NCBI GenBank assembly: GCA_023391175.1
Contig: JAEWBL010000039.1
Span: 1-7,843, forward strand
Source of the DNA: Pseudomonadota bacterium
GTDB taxonomy: Bacteria > Pseudomonadota > Alphaproteobacteria > Rhizobiales > Xanthobacteraceae
Reading direction: 5' to 3'
DNA length: 7,843 nt
How positions within the stretch are numbered: position 1 is the stretch's first letter; every line of letters begins with the position of its first letter. The notes beneath the pieces are model-generated. The model made no database searches and was not told the DNA's origin. It saw nothing but the letters and a program-made list of their open reading frames with translations. This document shows positions 7,258-7,843 of this stretch, piece by piece. Position numbers and translations under genes: made by a program.

Positions 7258-7843
7258 CTACCAGGTCGCGCCGGGATAGGCGCGCTGCAGGAATTGCATG
7301 TCGGCGAGGATATAGCCGAGATGCTCGGTGTGCACGCCGCGCCGGCCGCCCTTGTGGACATAGGCCGAGGTGGGCGCCTTCAGCGTCGCCTCGCGCAGCA
7401 CCTCGGAGACGATGGCCTCCCACTCCGGCTTCAGGCTCGCCGGATCGGGCGCGATGCCGGCTTCCGCGATGACGCGGTCGGTGTCGTCCGAGATGAAGAG
7501 CTCGCCCGCATAGGACCAGAGATCGTCGAGGGCGCGCTGCATGCGCTTGTGGCTCTCATCGGTGCCGTCGCCGAGGCGGATCACGAGGTCGCTGGAGCGC
7601 TCCAGGTGATAGGCCGCCTCCTTCACAGCCTTGGCGGCAATCTCGGCGACGCGCGGATCGGCGGATTTGGTCAGCGCTGTCAGCATCACGTGGTGCCACG
7701 CATCGAACAGGAACTGCCGCATCAGCGTCTGGCCGAAGTCGCCGTTGGGGCGCTCCACCAGCAGGCAGTTGCGGAAGGCCGCGGCGTCACGCAGGAAGGC
7801 GAGCGCGTCCGCGTTACGGCCCTTGCCTTCCACCTCGCCGGCG
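7258..7843 (-). CDS. paaC: Phenylacetyl-CoA 1,2-epoxidase structural subunit PaaC, 5'-truncated by window edge
   Basis: Ferritin-like subunit that pairs with the catalytic PaaA in the epoxidase core but does not itself hold the active diiron centre. About 194 C-terminal residues are visible, against roughly 250 in full-length PaaC, so some 55 N-terminal residues lie outside. Visible PaaC text in order: CLLVERPNGDFGQTLMRQF, LFDAWHHVM, AAKAVKEAAYHLERSSD, RLGDGTDESHKRMQ, LWSYAGELF and, near the end, GGRRGVHTEHLGYILADMQ and QRAYPGATW. The frame stays open to the right edge (..AGEVEG), so the GTG at 7833 is internal and not a start. Stop TAG at 7258-7260, 9 nt before paaD. paaA and paaB are expected just upstream, beyond the window. 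Confidence 0.95.
   Translation of the reverse strand, partial: AGEVEGKGRNADALAFLRDAAAFRNCLLVERPNGDFGQTLMRQFLFDAWHHVMLTALTKSADPRVAEIAAKAVKEAAYHLERSSDLVIRLGDGTDESHKRMQRALDDLWSYAGELFISDDTDRVIAEAGIAPDPASLKPEWEAIVSEVLREATLKAPTSAYVHKGGRRGVHTEHLGYILADMQFLQRAYPGATW

Noticed and set aside
7831..7833. GTG as the start of paaC
   Set aside because: The frame is open to the window edge and PaaC normally has about 55 more N-terminal residues, so this is an internal Val codon.

Overview
The window is a compact block of aerobic phenylacetate (phenylacetyl-CoA/epoxide) catabolism genes. All nine coding regions fit the paa pathway. The very high GC content, the strong G/C third-position bias, the stand-alone PaaN-type aldehyde dehydrogenase and the TetR-style operator (rather than an obvious enteric layout) suggest an alphaproteobacterium. 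Hyphomicrobiales, perhaps a Xanthobacter/Azorhizobium-like genus, is my guess from protein flavour; it is not proven.

Layout, left to right. On the minus strand, paaN (342-1991) is followed 23 nt downstream by the start of paaJ/pcaF (1-318), which runs off the left edge. A 124-nt divergent control region (1992-2115) carries a perfect 8+8 bp inverted repeat lying across two face-to-face promoter candidates. On the plus strand, paaG (2116-2916), paaI (2913-3404, 4-nt overlap) and paaK (3440-4771) form one transcription unit. It ends in a convergent 82-nt gap holding a symmetric, apparently bidirectional terminator (4806-4836). From the right edge, a second minus-strand operon reads paaC (5'-truncated, 7258-7843), paaD (6724-7248), paaE (5620-6696) and a PaaA/PaaC-family gene of unknown role (4854-5609). 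paaA and paaB presumably lie just beyond the right edge.

How the genes work together. PaaK activates phenylacetate to phenylacetyl-CoA. PaaABC(D)E epoxidises the ring, with PaaE as the electron-supplying reductase and PaaD as an iron-sulfur maturation factor. PaaG isomerises the epoxide to oxepin-CoA. After ring hydrolysis by an enzyme not encoded here, PaaN oxidises the semialdehyde. PaaJ does the terminal thiolysis. PaaI rescues CoA from dead-end thioesters.

The most unusual item is the last gene of the paaCDE operon. It encodes a 251-aa relative of the PaaA oxygenase subunit in which, by my alignment from memory to E. coli PaaA, three of six diiron ligands are replaced (Glu to Gln, Glu to Lys, Asp to Gly) while the two His and one Glu remain. 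It looks like a non-catalytic paralogue kept inside the oxygenase operon. Nothing else in the window looks foreign: no RNA genes, mobile elements or CRISPR were seen, and no gene-free stretch exceeds 124 nt.
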